Below the pieces are notes generated by a model, which saw nothing but the letters and a program-made list of their open reading frames with translations, was not told where the DNA came from and did no database searches. Of a stretch of 64,000 nucleotides of DNA, positions 1 to 8,160 are shown piece after piece. The stretch covers positions 372,001 through 436,000 of the forward strand of contig NC_018002.1 in assembly GCF_000265295.1 (NCBI RefSeq), in the 5' to 3' direction. This stretch comes from Sulfurospirillum barnesii SES-3 (GTDB taxonomy: Bacteria; Campylobacterota; Campylobacteria; Campylobacterales; Sulfurospirillaceae). The position numbers were made by a program, and so were the translations under genes. Numbering within the stretch: position 1 is the stretch's first letter; each line of letters begins with the position of its first letter.

Positions 1-43
1 TAAACTCTCCTCGCCTTCAAAACAAACTTTCAGGAGAAAAGAG

Positions 44-1255
44 ATGAAACTAGCTAAACTTAGCTTGGCGGCCATTGTAGTTGCAGGACTTGCTTCCCAT
101 TCATTCGCAGCAGATAGCTTAGCGGATGCATTTAAAAACGGTAAAGTAACGGGTGAATTAAGAGCGTGGTATTTTGACAGAGATACGGATGTACCTGCTG
201 CTGCAGGTGGTGCTTGGGATAGAAAAAAAGGTGATGCTAATATTATCAATATGGGTGTTATTTTAAATTATGTGACTGATTCATTTTATGGTCTTAAAAT
301 GGGCGCAACGTTCCAATCCAATTATGCTCCCTTTGCTGATGATGAAGCTAAAGCATTGTTTTATAATGATATGTATGGCTCAGGTGCAGTCCTTTCTGAG
401 ATGTATGTTCAATACACCATTGATAAAACAACTGCAAAAGTGGGTCGCCAATTTATCAATACGCCACTTATCGCAGGCAGTGGTTCTCGTATGATACGCC
501 AATCTTTTGAGGGTGCATTAATCACCAATACAAATCTTCCAGATACAACCTTAGCTGCAGGATATATCAGTAAATGGCAAAATAGAACATCCCCTGATAC
601 GACAGCTAAAAAATCAGATGTGGGTGAATTTGAAAGATTTAACGATGATGGTGCGTATACCTTACTTGCGATTAACAAATCGATTCCAGGCCTTACTATT
701 ACAGGTCAATGGGCACAAGTAGTTGATGTTGCGGATGTGTATTATGCAGAGCTTGCGTATGCGGGTAAGATGAATGATTTTCGTTATGGTCTAGCAGGTC
801 AGTACCTTATTACAGATTATGATGAATCAGGCAAAGATGATGGTAGTTTTTATGGTATAAAAGCCAGCTTTGGAATCGGTGCGTTTAACATGTATGTGGC
901 GTATGCTGAGGTGGATGATGACAACGATGCTAGCGTGAGTGCTGATGTGGGTGGAGCAGATCCAATTTACACCGCTAACGTGATTCACAGTGGTGAGTAT
1001 AAAGCGGGAAGTAAAGGGTATGCGATTGATGCCAATTATGAAGTGGTTAAAGGCGCAAAAATTGGTGCACGCTACTCTGATATTAACATGAAAGCGGCTA
1101 AGAGCGATTATGATGTGATTGATCTTTATGCGAACTACACCTTTGATGGTCCACTTAAAGGGTTTGGTGTTGAAGTGCAATACGAAACCAAAGACAAAGA
1201 TGCTTCAACAGGAAGCAGCAACGAATTACGTTTTAGAGCAAATTATAAGTTCTAA
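44..1255 (+). CDS. OprD-like outer membrane porin
   Basis: 403 residues. It starts with a Sec signal peptide (basic MKLAK, hydrophobic core, likely cleavage in SFA-AD near residue 22) and then has the amphipathic, Gly/Tyr/Asp-rich beta-strand pattern of a trimeric porin. It ends in a terminal Phe (NYKF), the usual BAM recognition residue. Size and N-terminal motif (SLADAFKNGKVTGELRAWY) match the OprD-like porins abundant in Campylobacterota. It should allow diffusion of small, possibly anionic, nutrients; the substrate cannot be read from sequence. An AGGAG ribosome site lies 8 bases before the ATG. A hairpin terminator follows at once, so it is probably monocistronic and highly expressed. 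Confidence 0.85.
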   Translation: MKLAKLSLAAIVVAGLASHSFAADSLADAFKNGKVTGELRAWYFDRDTDVPAAAGGAWDRKKGDANIINMGVILNYVTDSFYGLKMGATFQSNYAPFADDEAKALFYNDMYGSGAVLSEMYVQYTIDKTTAKVGRQFINTPLIAGSGSRMIRQSFEGALITNTNLPDTTLAAGYISKWQNRTSPDTTAKKSDVGEFERFNDDGAYTLLAINKSIPGLTITGQWAQVVDVADVYYAELAYAGKMNDFRYGLAGQYLITDYDESGKDDGSFYGIKASFGIGAFNMYVAYAEVDDDNDASVSADVGGADPIYTANVIHSGEYKAGSKGYAIDANYEVVKGAKIGARYSDINMKAAKSDYDVIDLYANYTFDGPLKGFGVEVQYETKDKDASTGSSNELRFRANYKF

Positions 1256-1272
1256 TATTTTAATCTAAAATG

Positions 1273-1302
1273 AGCGTGTCTATGAAGTCTTATAGACACG
1301 CT
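1273..1302 (+). terminator. Hairpin terminator after porin
   Basis: Stem AGCGTGTCTAT (1273-1283) pairs perfectly with ATAGACACGCT (1292-1302) around an 8-base loop. Only a short T-rich tail follows, then a TTACATGTAA palindrome (1306-1315) that ends one base before the stop codon of the convergent chemoreceptor gene. Confidence 0.8.
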
Positions 1303-1315
1303 TGTTTACATGTAA

Positions 1316-2764
1316 TCAGCCTACGCTTTTTTCTGCAATCATTGTATCTAAGGAGACAAAAAGTACTTTACTCTCTTTCTCAACTGTATGAAATGCCTCA
1401 ATAATACGCTCTTTTTCCTCCAAAAGGTTCGACGAGGTTGAACGTATAAGGTTGATAATCTCAAGAATGCAGGTATGGAAATTTTTATGGGTTTCATAAA
1501 TAGTTTTAAAGCTTTGCGTGTTTCCAAAGATTTTTTCACCATCTTTTTCGTACCACTCTCCAAAGCTACAGCGTTTATGGTCTTGAAACTCTGTCTCTTT
1601 GTCGTTCACATAAACCGCACTGTAGGCATTGGATTTGAAAATAGCATGATTCATCTTTGCAAGGGTAATAAAAACGGTTTCTTGGATGGTGTTAATATTA
1701 GAGGCCGTACTGTTGGAGTGCTCAATGAGGCTATGGAATGTTGTGCTAAGCTTATCGAGTGTTTGGGTGGATGCATCGGCATTGCTTTTCATCGAATTGG
1801 CATTGCTTTCAAGCCCTGCCGTTTCTTGTTGAAGCATTTTGATAGAAATGGCAATTTCAGCGGTAGCTTTTTGCGTGGTTTCTGCCAGTTTTCTCACTTC
1901 ATCTGCCACGACGGCAAATCCACGCCCATGCTCACCTGCTCTTGCTGCTTCAATGGCGGCATTGAGGGCTAAGAGATTGGTCTTATCTGCAATATCATTT
2001 ATCATATCGACCACGGCGCTAATTTCACGTGTGCGTTGCACAAGAACACCAATACTTTGTTCATTTTGATTGACAAATTCGATTAAAGAGGTGATTTTAC
2101 TAATGGTTTCACGTAGGTTTTGATAGCTTCCTTTGGTCTCTTCTGCATAAATTTCACCATCGTTGGCAATCTCTTTCAGACGTTCCACAATGGTGGTTAA
2201 ATTAGATTGTACCGTAGTAAAATCATTGGAGCTACTTCCAATTTGCGCCAATTCAGCATTGAGGGTATTTCGGGCAATAAAATCGTGCGTTTGCTTCATC
2301 GCAAGGACAGCTTGATTGACCATTTCGACTTGTTCTTTAAACTCTCCGTGCATTCCTTTTTGAAGAATTTTACGACTAAAATCCTCTTTGGAAGCGGCAA
2401 GAATCGTTGCTTTAATCTCTTTGGTCACCAGTTCAAAATTGTCCAAAAGCATGTTCATGTTAAGGCACAAAGCTTTGAGTTCTCCCCCATCATTGACACT
2501 GACAATGCGTCCATTTAAAGAGCCATGAGAGCTGTCATAAATGATGCTTGAGAGAGAGCGAATGGTGTGTTGTACTTTATGGATATTAATAAACATAAAC
2601 CAACCCAGTGCAAAGTTACTGAGATTGAGCAGTTGAAGCCAGTGAAAACCATTAAAATAGGTCTCTAAACAAAAGGACAAAAAGAAGAATAATAAAGAGA
2701 TGACATTGGCGTTTTGGACTTTGGTGAGTGAGGATCTATTCATGGGAGAAGATGAATTGCGCAT
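1316..2764 (-). CDS. Methyl-accepting chemotaxis protein with C-terminal CZB domain (CetA-like)
   Basis: 482 residues. Two hydrophobic stretches lie near residues 22-62 with almost no periplasmic loop, so ligands are not sensed outside. A coiled coil follows and then the highly conserved MCP hairpin tip ([19 protein letters not shown]). The C-terminus has a chemoreceptor zinc-binding (CZB) pattern: upstream His in MNHAIFK, the [10 protein letters not shown] core Cys, and paired His in THKNFH. The gene overlaps the end of the upstream PAS gene. A membrane signalling unit plus a separate PAS protein matches the C. jejuni CetA/CetB energy-taxis pair. The CZB could sense zinc or HOCl, as in other CZB receptors. 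Ligand unproven. Confidence 0.85.
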   Translation of the reverse strand: MRNSSSPMNRSSLTKVQNANVISLLFFFLSFCLETYFNGFHWLQLLNLSNFALGWFMFINIHKVQHTIRSLSSIIYDSSHGSLNGRIVSVNDGGELKALCLNMNMLLDNFELVTKEIKATILAASKEDFSRKILQKGMHGEFKEQVEMVNQAVLAMKQTHDFIARNTLNAELAQIGSSSNDFTTVQSNLTTIVERLKEIANDGEIYAEETKGSYQNLRETISKITSLIEFVNQNEQSIGVLVQRTREISAVVDMINDIADKTNLLALNAAIEAARAGEHGRGFAVVADEVRKLAETTQKATAEIAISIKMLQQETAGLESNANSMKSNADASTQTLDKLSTTFHSLIEHSNSTASNINTIQETVFITLAKMNHAIFKSNAYSAVYVNDKETEFQDHKRCSFGEWYEKDGEKIFGNTQSFKTIYETHKNFHTCILEIINLIRSTSSNLLEEKERIIEAFHTVEKESKVLFVSLDTMIAEKSVG

Positions 2765-3245
2765 AAGAAACCTTTAAATCAGATAGCATGGTGTTAAGAT
2801 AGCTTAAAGAGTGTTGTATCCCGCCTGTTTGTTCTGCTTGGAGCATTTTTTGATAAAGAGGCTCAATGGCAGCAATGCCTTTTGGATTGGGAGCACGTCT
2901 TACCGAGTGATACCCAATAATGGCATGCGTTTTCGTATCAAAAATGGGTGTAATATAGGCATGAACCCAATAATAGTGTCCTGATTTTGTTCGATTTTTG
3001 ATGTAAGCAAAAATTTCATCGCCTGCTTGGGCTTTGTCCCAAACCAATTTAAAAATGGCTTTTGGCATGTCCGCATGGCGCACAATGTTATGTGGAGCTC
3101 CGAGTAGTTCCTTCTCACTGTAGCCAGAAATTTTGATAAAAAGCTCATTTGCGTAGGTAATATGACCCTTTAGGTCTGTCTTCGAGACAATAAAGAAGTT
3201 CTCATCGAAAGTAAAGGCATCGCCTTTTTGTGTGATAGGCACCAT
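2736..3245 (-). CDS. Aer-type PAS domain protein (CetB-like energy sensor)
   Basis: About 169 residues from the chosen ATG, which is preceded by AAAGGAG; the reading frame stays open 54 bases further upstream. Almost the whole protein is one Aer-type PAS domain: [18 protein letters not shown], the [22 protein letters not shown] motif (given here with key residues Asn and Arg-His) and a [10 protein letters not shown] strand. These Aer/CetB PAS domains bind FAD and report redox state. It has no output domain and must act through the membrane MCP encoded immediately downstream, with which it overlaps. The C-terminal 50 residues look helical and could be the contact surface. Confidence 0.8.
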   Translation of the reverse strand: MVPITQKGDAFTFDENFFIVSKTDLKGHITYANELFIKISGYSEKELLGAPHNIVRHADMPKAIFKLVWDKAQAGDEIFAYIKNRTKSGHYYWVHAYITPIFDTKTHAIIGYHSVRRAPNPKGIAAIEPLYQKMLQAEQTGGIQHSLSYLNTMLSDLKVSYAQFIFSHE

Positions 3246-3366
3246 GACTCCTTTGTAACAATATGAAATGGCTAGTATAACGCAATTTTTTATATTCATT
3301 TTATTCTTAAGAATGAATCAAAAAAGAGCCTTGATAAGATTACATTTTGTAACAGATTAAAAAAAA

Positions 3367-3867
3367 TTATTTGTCCGTTTGAAAGGTAAAAACGGCACCT
3401 AAACTTTCAGAAGGGGTATTGATAATAAGGTTAGCTTGCCAAATCATATTTCCCACAACACACGTTGGCAACATTCCCTCACCTTCATATACGCCTCCTT
3501 CTTTAGCATAAAGTTTAAAGGTATGTAATCCCATATTCATATTGGTGGCAAAGAGGGTAAGTTCAATATAGGGCAGATGAATATCTTTGATAACAGCCCT
3601 AAAGTGCAGTGGTTTCATCAGTGGAATAGGCTTTGGATTGATGTCAAATTCAACAAGGGTATTGTTTTTTAAAGAGACACTGCAACTGCTTTGGTGCAAG
3701 TTACAAGATGAGGGTGCTTTGACAAAACGGGTATCTCCGACCCACCATTTATAGACATCATGAGCGTCGACTAAAAAGTAAAGAGCGACACACATCACCG
3801 CAATGATTTCAACAATAAGAAGTTTCCAGAAGCGACTTTTTGGCACGTGCACATTTCCTTGTGACAT
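3367..3867 (-). CDS. Single-pass membrane protein, FixH/YtkA-like fold suspected
   Basis: 166 residues: a basic N-terminus, one transmembrane helix (about 13-34, LLIVEIIAVMCVALYFLV), then a periplasmic domain. The domain ends with MNMGLHTFKL, a Gly-rich turn, YEGEGMLPTCVVGNMIWQANL, which resembles the Met/Gly-rich end of YtkA/FixH-like proteins, some of which support cytochrome oxidase or copper handling. It has a Cys pair (SSCNLHQSSC). It is divergent from nuoG across a 179-base gap. The family call is from pattern resemblance only; function not established. Confidence 0.5.
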   Translation of the reverse strand: MSQGNVHVPKSRFWKLLIVEIIAVMCVALYFLVDAHDVYKWWVGDTRFVKAPSSCNLHQSSCSVSLKNNTLVEFDINPKPIPLMKPLHFRAVIKDIHLPYIELTLFATNMNMGLHTFKLYAKEGGVYEGEGMLPTCVVGNMIWQANLIINTPSESLGAVFTFQTDK

Positions 3868-4046
3868 AATTTCTACAGTTTAACATGCTATGATTGAAAA
3901 CGTGTTTAAAATGGCTTTTTCGTGGTGGCTGATGCTTCCATGTTAGCATAACAATGACAGCTTTTTTAAAGTTCGTACGGGATAAAATCAAAACTCCACG
4001 CACATTGATAGTCTAAACAATACGCCACAAAAGGTGATACGATTTC

Positions 4047-5561
4047 ATGGCACATATTACAGTTGATGGAAGACTTTTAGAAGTTAAAGAGGGTGCGCTT
4101 CTTATCGAAGAATTACTCGCCAATAAAATTCACATTCCCCATTTTTGTTATCATCCCAGTCTAGGGAAAGATGGAAATTGCCGTATGTGTATGGTGGAAA
4201 TTGAAGGGCAAAAACGTCCGCAAATTGCTTGCGATACACCGATTAAACATGGCATGATTGTTCGCACAAAGGGCGAAAGTATCGACCGTGTAAAGCGTTC
4301 GATGTTAGAGCTTGAACTTATCAATCATCCTATTGATTGTCCTATTTGTGACCAAGCAGGGGAGTGTTCGTTACAAAATTACTACATGGATGTGGGTTTG
4401 TATGAGAGTAGGCTTTCCACGCCTAAAACGCATGGGCAAAAGCGTGTTGATTTGGGAGCAAATGTTGTTTTAGACCAAGAGCGTTGTGTTTTATGCACAC
4501 GCTGTGTTCGTTTTACCCAAAAAATTACCAAAACCCATGAACTGGGTGTTCTAAAAAGAGCAGACCATTCTGTGATTACCACCTTTCCTGGCACAAAACT
4601 CTCCAGCCCTTATGCGATGAATGTTGTGGATTTATGCCCTGTGGGAGCTTTGACCAGTAAAGATTTTCGCTTTCATAAGCGTGTTTGGTTTTTACGCTCG
4701 CAAGAGGCTATTTGTAACCATTGTGCAAGAGGTTGTTCTTTACATGTAGACCATCATTGTGAAAAATACAAGGCAGAAAAAATCTACCGCTATCGCCCTC
4801 GTTTGAATGAAAAAGTTAACGGTTATTTTATGTGTGATGCAGGACGGCTTAGCTATGCAAAAGAGAATGAAAAAACAGGGTTTCACCCCTTAATCCGAGG
4901 TAAAGTAAGTGAGTATGAATACGCTCAAAGTAAACTGCTTCGTCTTTTAAAGCGCCATTTGGGTAAAACGCTGATTCTCCTAGGCGGTGATTTAAGTATA
5001 GAAGAGATGGCACGCTGTGTTTCTCTCTCAAAATACTACACCCTTTTTTTAAGTGCGTATGATGCTGAACGCAGGGATGAGCATTTTGGGGATGATTTTT
5101 TAAAATGCTCAGATCGTTCTGCAAATGCAAGAGCCTTTAATATTTTAGGCATCGATACTTCTTTGAACTTTTTTGAAAAAGCTTTGAATGAAGTGGAGTT
5201 GGTCATCATGATAGGACGAGAAGACAGCCATGCGATTGCGCAAAGATTGAAAAACCAAACCAGTGTGATTGTCAGTGCGTACGATGTGGGTGCATGTGAG
5301 GGAATAGACCTTGTTTTACCAATGGCATCGCATATGAGCAGAGCTGGAAGTTATATCAACATCGATGGCTATGTGCAACACAGTGCCTGTGCGATTGCTT
5401 TGCATCTTGAACATCAACCCTTATTAACGATTTTAGCTACTTTATTAAACGATAGCATCTTTACATGTAAAGAGGTGTGGGAAGAACTTTTATGCCAAGA
5501 ACGTGCTTTTGAAGGTATGACGTTTGATACGCTTCACCTGACACCAAAGATAGCATTATGA
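4047..5561 (+). CDS. nuoG: NADH-quinone oxidoreductase subunit G, short form
   Basis: 504 residues; peripheral-arm subunit carrying the Fe-S chain of complex I. It has the N1b [2Fe-2S] ligands (CYHPSLGKDGNCRMC...C), the N5 motif with its His (HPIDCPICDQAGEC), N4 ligands (CVLCTRC...LCPVGAL), and a CNHCARGC...C motif like the N7 site of E. coli and Thermus. The molybdopterin-like C-terminal region is much reduced compared with E. coli NuoG (about 900 residues). First gene of the plus-strand half operon; the stop overlaps the nuoH start. It contains one TTACATGTAA. Confidence 0.93.
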   Translation: MAHITVDGRLLEVKEGALLIEELLANKIHIPHFCYHPSLGKDGNCRMCMVEIEGQKRPQIACDTPIKHGMIVRTKGESIDRVKRSMLELELINHPIDCPICDQAGECSLQNYYMDVGLYESRLSTPKTHGQKRVDLGANVVLDQERCVLCTRCVRFTQKITKTHELGVLKRADHSVITTFPGTKLSSPYAMNVVDLCPVGALTSKDFRFHKRVWFLRSQEAICNHCARGCSLHVDHHCEKYKAEKIYRYRPRLNEKVNGYFMCDAGRLSYAKENEKTGFHPLIRGKVSEYEYAQSKLLRLLKRHLGKTLILLGGDLSIEEMARCVSLSKYYTLFLSAYDAERRDEHFGDDFLKCSDRSANARAFNILGIDTSLNFFEKALNEVELVIMIGREDSHAIAQRLKNQTSVIVSAYDVGACEGIDLVLPMASHMSRAGSYINIDGYVQHSACAIALHLEHQPLLTILATLLNDSIFTCKEVWEELLCQERAFEGMTFDTLHLTPKIAL

Positions 5562-6841
5562 ACAGCGTTTTGCTCAGTGTCGTCATTATCAATGTGATTT
5601 TAGCACTTCTTTTTTCACTCGGAGCCGCACCTATTTTAGTCTGGATGGAACGTCGTGTGGCAGGGCTCATTCAAGACCGCTTAGGTCCCAATCGCTGTCA
5701 TATCAAAGGATTTCGTTTAGGAGGGCTCATTCAGTCGTTTGCGGATATGCTCAAACTGGTTTTCAAAGAAGACTTCCAATCCAAATCCATCAAGCAAGGC
5801 TTTTTCTTCTCCCTAGCGCCCGTCATTGTGTTTGCCTCGGCGTTTTTAACCTTTATGGTCATGCCTTTTGCCGACACACTCGTGATTGGCACACAACAGT
5901 TTCGGATGCAAGGCTTGCCCATCGATTTGGGCGTTTTATGGTTTTTAGCCTTTGCAGGGCTTAGTGTGTATGGCATCATGATAGGAGGGTGGGCGAGTAA
6001 CAATAAATATTCGCTTCTAGGCTCCGTTCGCGCTGCTGCACAAGTTATCAGTTACGAAGCGGCGATGGGGCTTTCTTTGGTTTCGGTTTTGATAACGTAT
6101 GGCTCAATTGATTTGGTCAAAATCGTCAATGTTCAAGGAGAGACTTTTTTAGGCATTGTGCCGATGTGGGGCATTGTTTTACAACCCATTGCGGGGCTTA
6201 TTTTTATTGTTACCGCCTTTGCGGAGGCGAATCGTACCCCTTTTGATATTGCAGAGGGAGAGAGTGAAATCGTAGGTGGTTTTCACACCGAATACAGTGC
6301 GATGCGCTTTGGGCTCTTCTTCGTAGGTGAATATGTGGCGATGAGTGCGTCAAGTGCGCTGATTGTCACCCTCTTTTTTGGCGGATACCATCTACCCTAT
6401 CTTAATTCCCAAACCCTTCAAACGCACATGGAGCTTTTTTTAGGGGTTTTGATGATAGCGCTACCTCTTGTGAGCTTTTTCTTTGTGCGTTGGATGCTGC
6501 GCAACAATCGTTTTCAAGCAAAGGCGGATATTCGTAACCGTGAGAGTGCTGTTTTGCTCAAAGGTATTGTACTTTTGAATGCGCTTATTGTGCTCTTTTT
6601 GGGAGCACTTTTATTTTTTGGCTTGAGTCAAACGGGTTCAAACATTGCCACCGCCGTGGTGCAAATTGCGACGTTTGCGTTTAAGCTATTGCTTATGAAT
6701 TTTGTCTTTGTGTGGGTACGTTGGACGCTGCCTCGTTTTCGCTATGACCAACTTCAAGATTTGGGATGGAAGGTGCTTATGCCTTTAGCCATTGCCAATA
6801 TTTTTATCACCGCAACGGTTGTTGTGGTTTTTGGGGTGTAA
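5558..6841 (+). CDS. nuoH: NADH-quinone oxidoreductase subunit H, enlarged
   Basis: 427 residues, about 100 more than typical NuoH (about 325). This membrane subunit forms much of the quinone chamber. Signature segments are intact: ERRVAGLIQDRLGPNR near residue 33, and FAEANRTPFDIAEGESEIVGG followed by FHTEYSAMRF (acidic loop near the quinone site). The extra residues lie between the FFGGYHLPYL segment and the final FVWVRWTLPRFRYDQL segment. They add two or more hydrophobic helices and a charged loop (RNNRFQAKADIRNRES). The start overlaps nuoG by 4 bases (ATGA), so translation is coupled. Confidence 0.93.
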   Translation: MNSVLLSVVIINVILALLFSLGAAPILVWMERRVAGLIQDRLGPNRCHIKGFRLGGLIQSFADMLKLVFKEDFQSKSIKQGFFFSLAPVIVFASAFLTFMVMPFADTLVIGTQQFRMQGLPIDLGVLWFLAFAGLSVYGIMIGGWASNNKYSLLGSVRAAAQVISYEAAMGLSLVSVLITYGSIDLVKIVNVQGETFLGIVPMWGIVLQPIAGLIFIVTAFAEANRTPFDIAEGESEIVGGFHTEYSAMRFGLFFVGEYVAMSASSALIVTLFFGGYHLPYLNSQTLQTHMELFLGVLMIALPLVSFFFVRWMLRNNRFQAKADIRNRESAVLLKGIVLLNALIVLFLGALLFFGLSQTGSNIATAVVQIATFAFKLLLMNFVFVWVRWTLPRFRYDQLQDLGWKVLMPLAIANIFITATVVVVFGV

Positions 6842-6842
6842 A

Positions 6843-7343
6843 ATGGGCATTAAAATTGTTAAACGTGAAGGAAATAGTTTTAAAGAAAAACTTTACATTC
6901 CTGCGATTTTTGGTGGCATGAAAACGACCTTGCGCCACTTTTTAACCAATCTAAGCGATACCTCAAAGGTGAAAACGTTTTCTTACCCCGAAGAGCAACC
7001 TCGTGACATCACAAGCCGTTACCGAGGGGTGCATCGCCTCACCAAGCGAGAGGATGAGAGTATTCGCTGTGTGGCGTGTTTTATGTGCGCAACAGCGTGT
7101 CCTGCGGAGTGTATTTTCATCGAAGCTAAAGAGCGTGACGATGGGGTGGATGAAAAGATGCCTGAAGTGTTTACCATCGACTTACTAGAGTGTGTCTTTT
7201 GTGGAGGCTGTGTTGAAGCGTGTCCGTGTGATGCGATTCGTATGGATACGGGGATTTTTAGTTTTGTGGCTAAGGCTCGAGAAGATTTTATGCTCACCAA
7301 AGAGAAACTTTTAAGCCATGAGCCCAAAAAGGAGTCTGAATGA
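6843..7343 (+). CDS. nuoI: NADH-quinone oxidoreductase subunit I
   Basis: 166 residues from the ATG one base after the nuoH stop (an in-frame codon inside nuoH is less likely as start). It holds two 4Fe-4S ferredoxin motifs, CVACFMCATACP and CVFCGGCVEACPCDAI, for clusters N6a and N6b, which pass electrons to N2 in NuoB. The N-terminal amphipathic helix that anchors NuoI to the membrane arm is present. It overlaps nuoJ. Confidence 0.95.
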   Translation: MGIKIVKREGNSFKEKLYIPAIFGGMKTTLRHFLTNLSDTSKVKTFSYPEEQPRDITSRYRGVHRLTKREDESIRCVACFMCATACPAECIFIEAKERDDGVDEKMPEVFTIDLLECVFCGGCVEACPCDAIRMDTGIFSFVAKAREDFMLTKEKLLSHEPKKESE

Positions 7344-7843
7344 TGGATGTCATTTTTATCATTCTTTCAGTGTTTGCTATCGGTGGAGCATTAGGCATGG
7401 TGTTGTTTCATCAGCCCGTGCACGGAGCGTTGAGTCTTATTTTAACCATCATCGCTCTTGCGGGATTGTTTGCGCTTTTGAGTGCCTCTTTTTTATTTAT
7501 GGTGCAAATTATTGTTTATGCTGGGGCGATTATCACGCTTCTTATTTTTATCATTATGTTTTTAAACGTCAAAGAGGCTAATTTACCCAAAGAGCCGTAC
7601 AAAAACATCACTCTTTTTCTAGGCTCTTTGGCATTGCTTCCTTTGAATTTTTTGATTTTACGGGCGTTTTCCAAACTCCCTTTGGCGCAACAAAATGTTT
7701 TAGTGGAAGGCTTTGGCGACATCCAGCCTCTTGGGATGGAGCTTTTTGAAAAGTGGTTGTTGCCTTTTGAGCTTATTTCTGTTTTGTTGCTGGTGGCGCT
7801 CATCGGTGCGGTGGTATTGGGACGTAAGGAGGAGGAAGTATGA
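7340..7843 (+). CDS. nuoJ: NADH-quinone oxidoreductase subunit J
   Basis: 167 residues with five predicted transmembrane helices. The third carries the conserved VQIIVYAGAIITLLIFIIM segment with the Tyr and Gly of the NuoJ pi-bulge helix. It forms part of the E-channel linking quinone reduction to proton pumping. The first two codons are both ATG; either could be the start. It overlaps nuoI and nuoK by 4 bases each. Confidence 0.93.
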   Translation: MMDVIFIILSVFAIGGALGMVLFHQPVHGALSLILTIIALAGLFALLSASFLFMVQIIVYAGAIITLLIFIIMFLNVKEANLPKEPYKNITLFLGSLALLPLNFLILRAFSKLPLAQQNVLVEGFGDIQPLGMELFEKWLLPFELISVLLLVALIGAVVLGRKEEEV

Positions 7844-8160
7844 TAGCAGGGTCACTTTTTTCCTACATTGTGGTGGCGATGATACTTTTTTCCATCGGAC
7901 TTTTAGGGGTGATGAGTCGTAAAAATATTTTTGTGATTTACATGTCGATTGAGCTGATGCTCAATGCGGTGAATCTTATTTTTATAGCACTTGCACAGTA
8001 CCATGGTTCTATGGGCTCACACGTGATTGCGATGCTGATTATTGCCATCGCAGCAGCGGAAGCGGCGGTTTTTTTATCGTTAATTGTGGTCTTGTACAAG
8101 CGCAAAAAATCCCTTGATTCGGATATTTTTAGGTCTCTTTCACAAAAGGAGTATGTATGA
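7840..8160 (+). CDS. nuoK: NADH-quinone oxidoreductase subunit K
   Basis: 106 residues and three transmembrane helices. Both membrane glutamates needed for proton transfer are visible (MSIELMLNAVN and AIAAAEAAVFLSL). It overlaps nuoJ (upstream) and nuoL (downstream, ATGA), so the J-K-L block is translationally coupled. Confidence 0.95.
   Translation: MIAGSLFSYIVVAMILFSIGLLGVMSRKNIFVIYMSIELMLNAVNLIFIALAQYHGSMGSHVIAMLIIAIAAAEAAVFLSLIVVLYKRKKSLDSDIFRSLSQKEYV

Noticed and set aside
880-900. ACATGT in the porin gene (AACATGTATG)
   Set aside because: It has more than one mismatch to the palindrome; probably chance.
3868-4046. A small gene in the gap before nuoG on the minus strand
   Set aside because: The open frame there has no family motif and its N-terminal part overlaps promoter-like AT-rich DNA; it is best read as intergenic.
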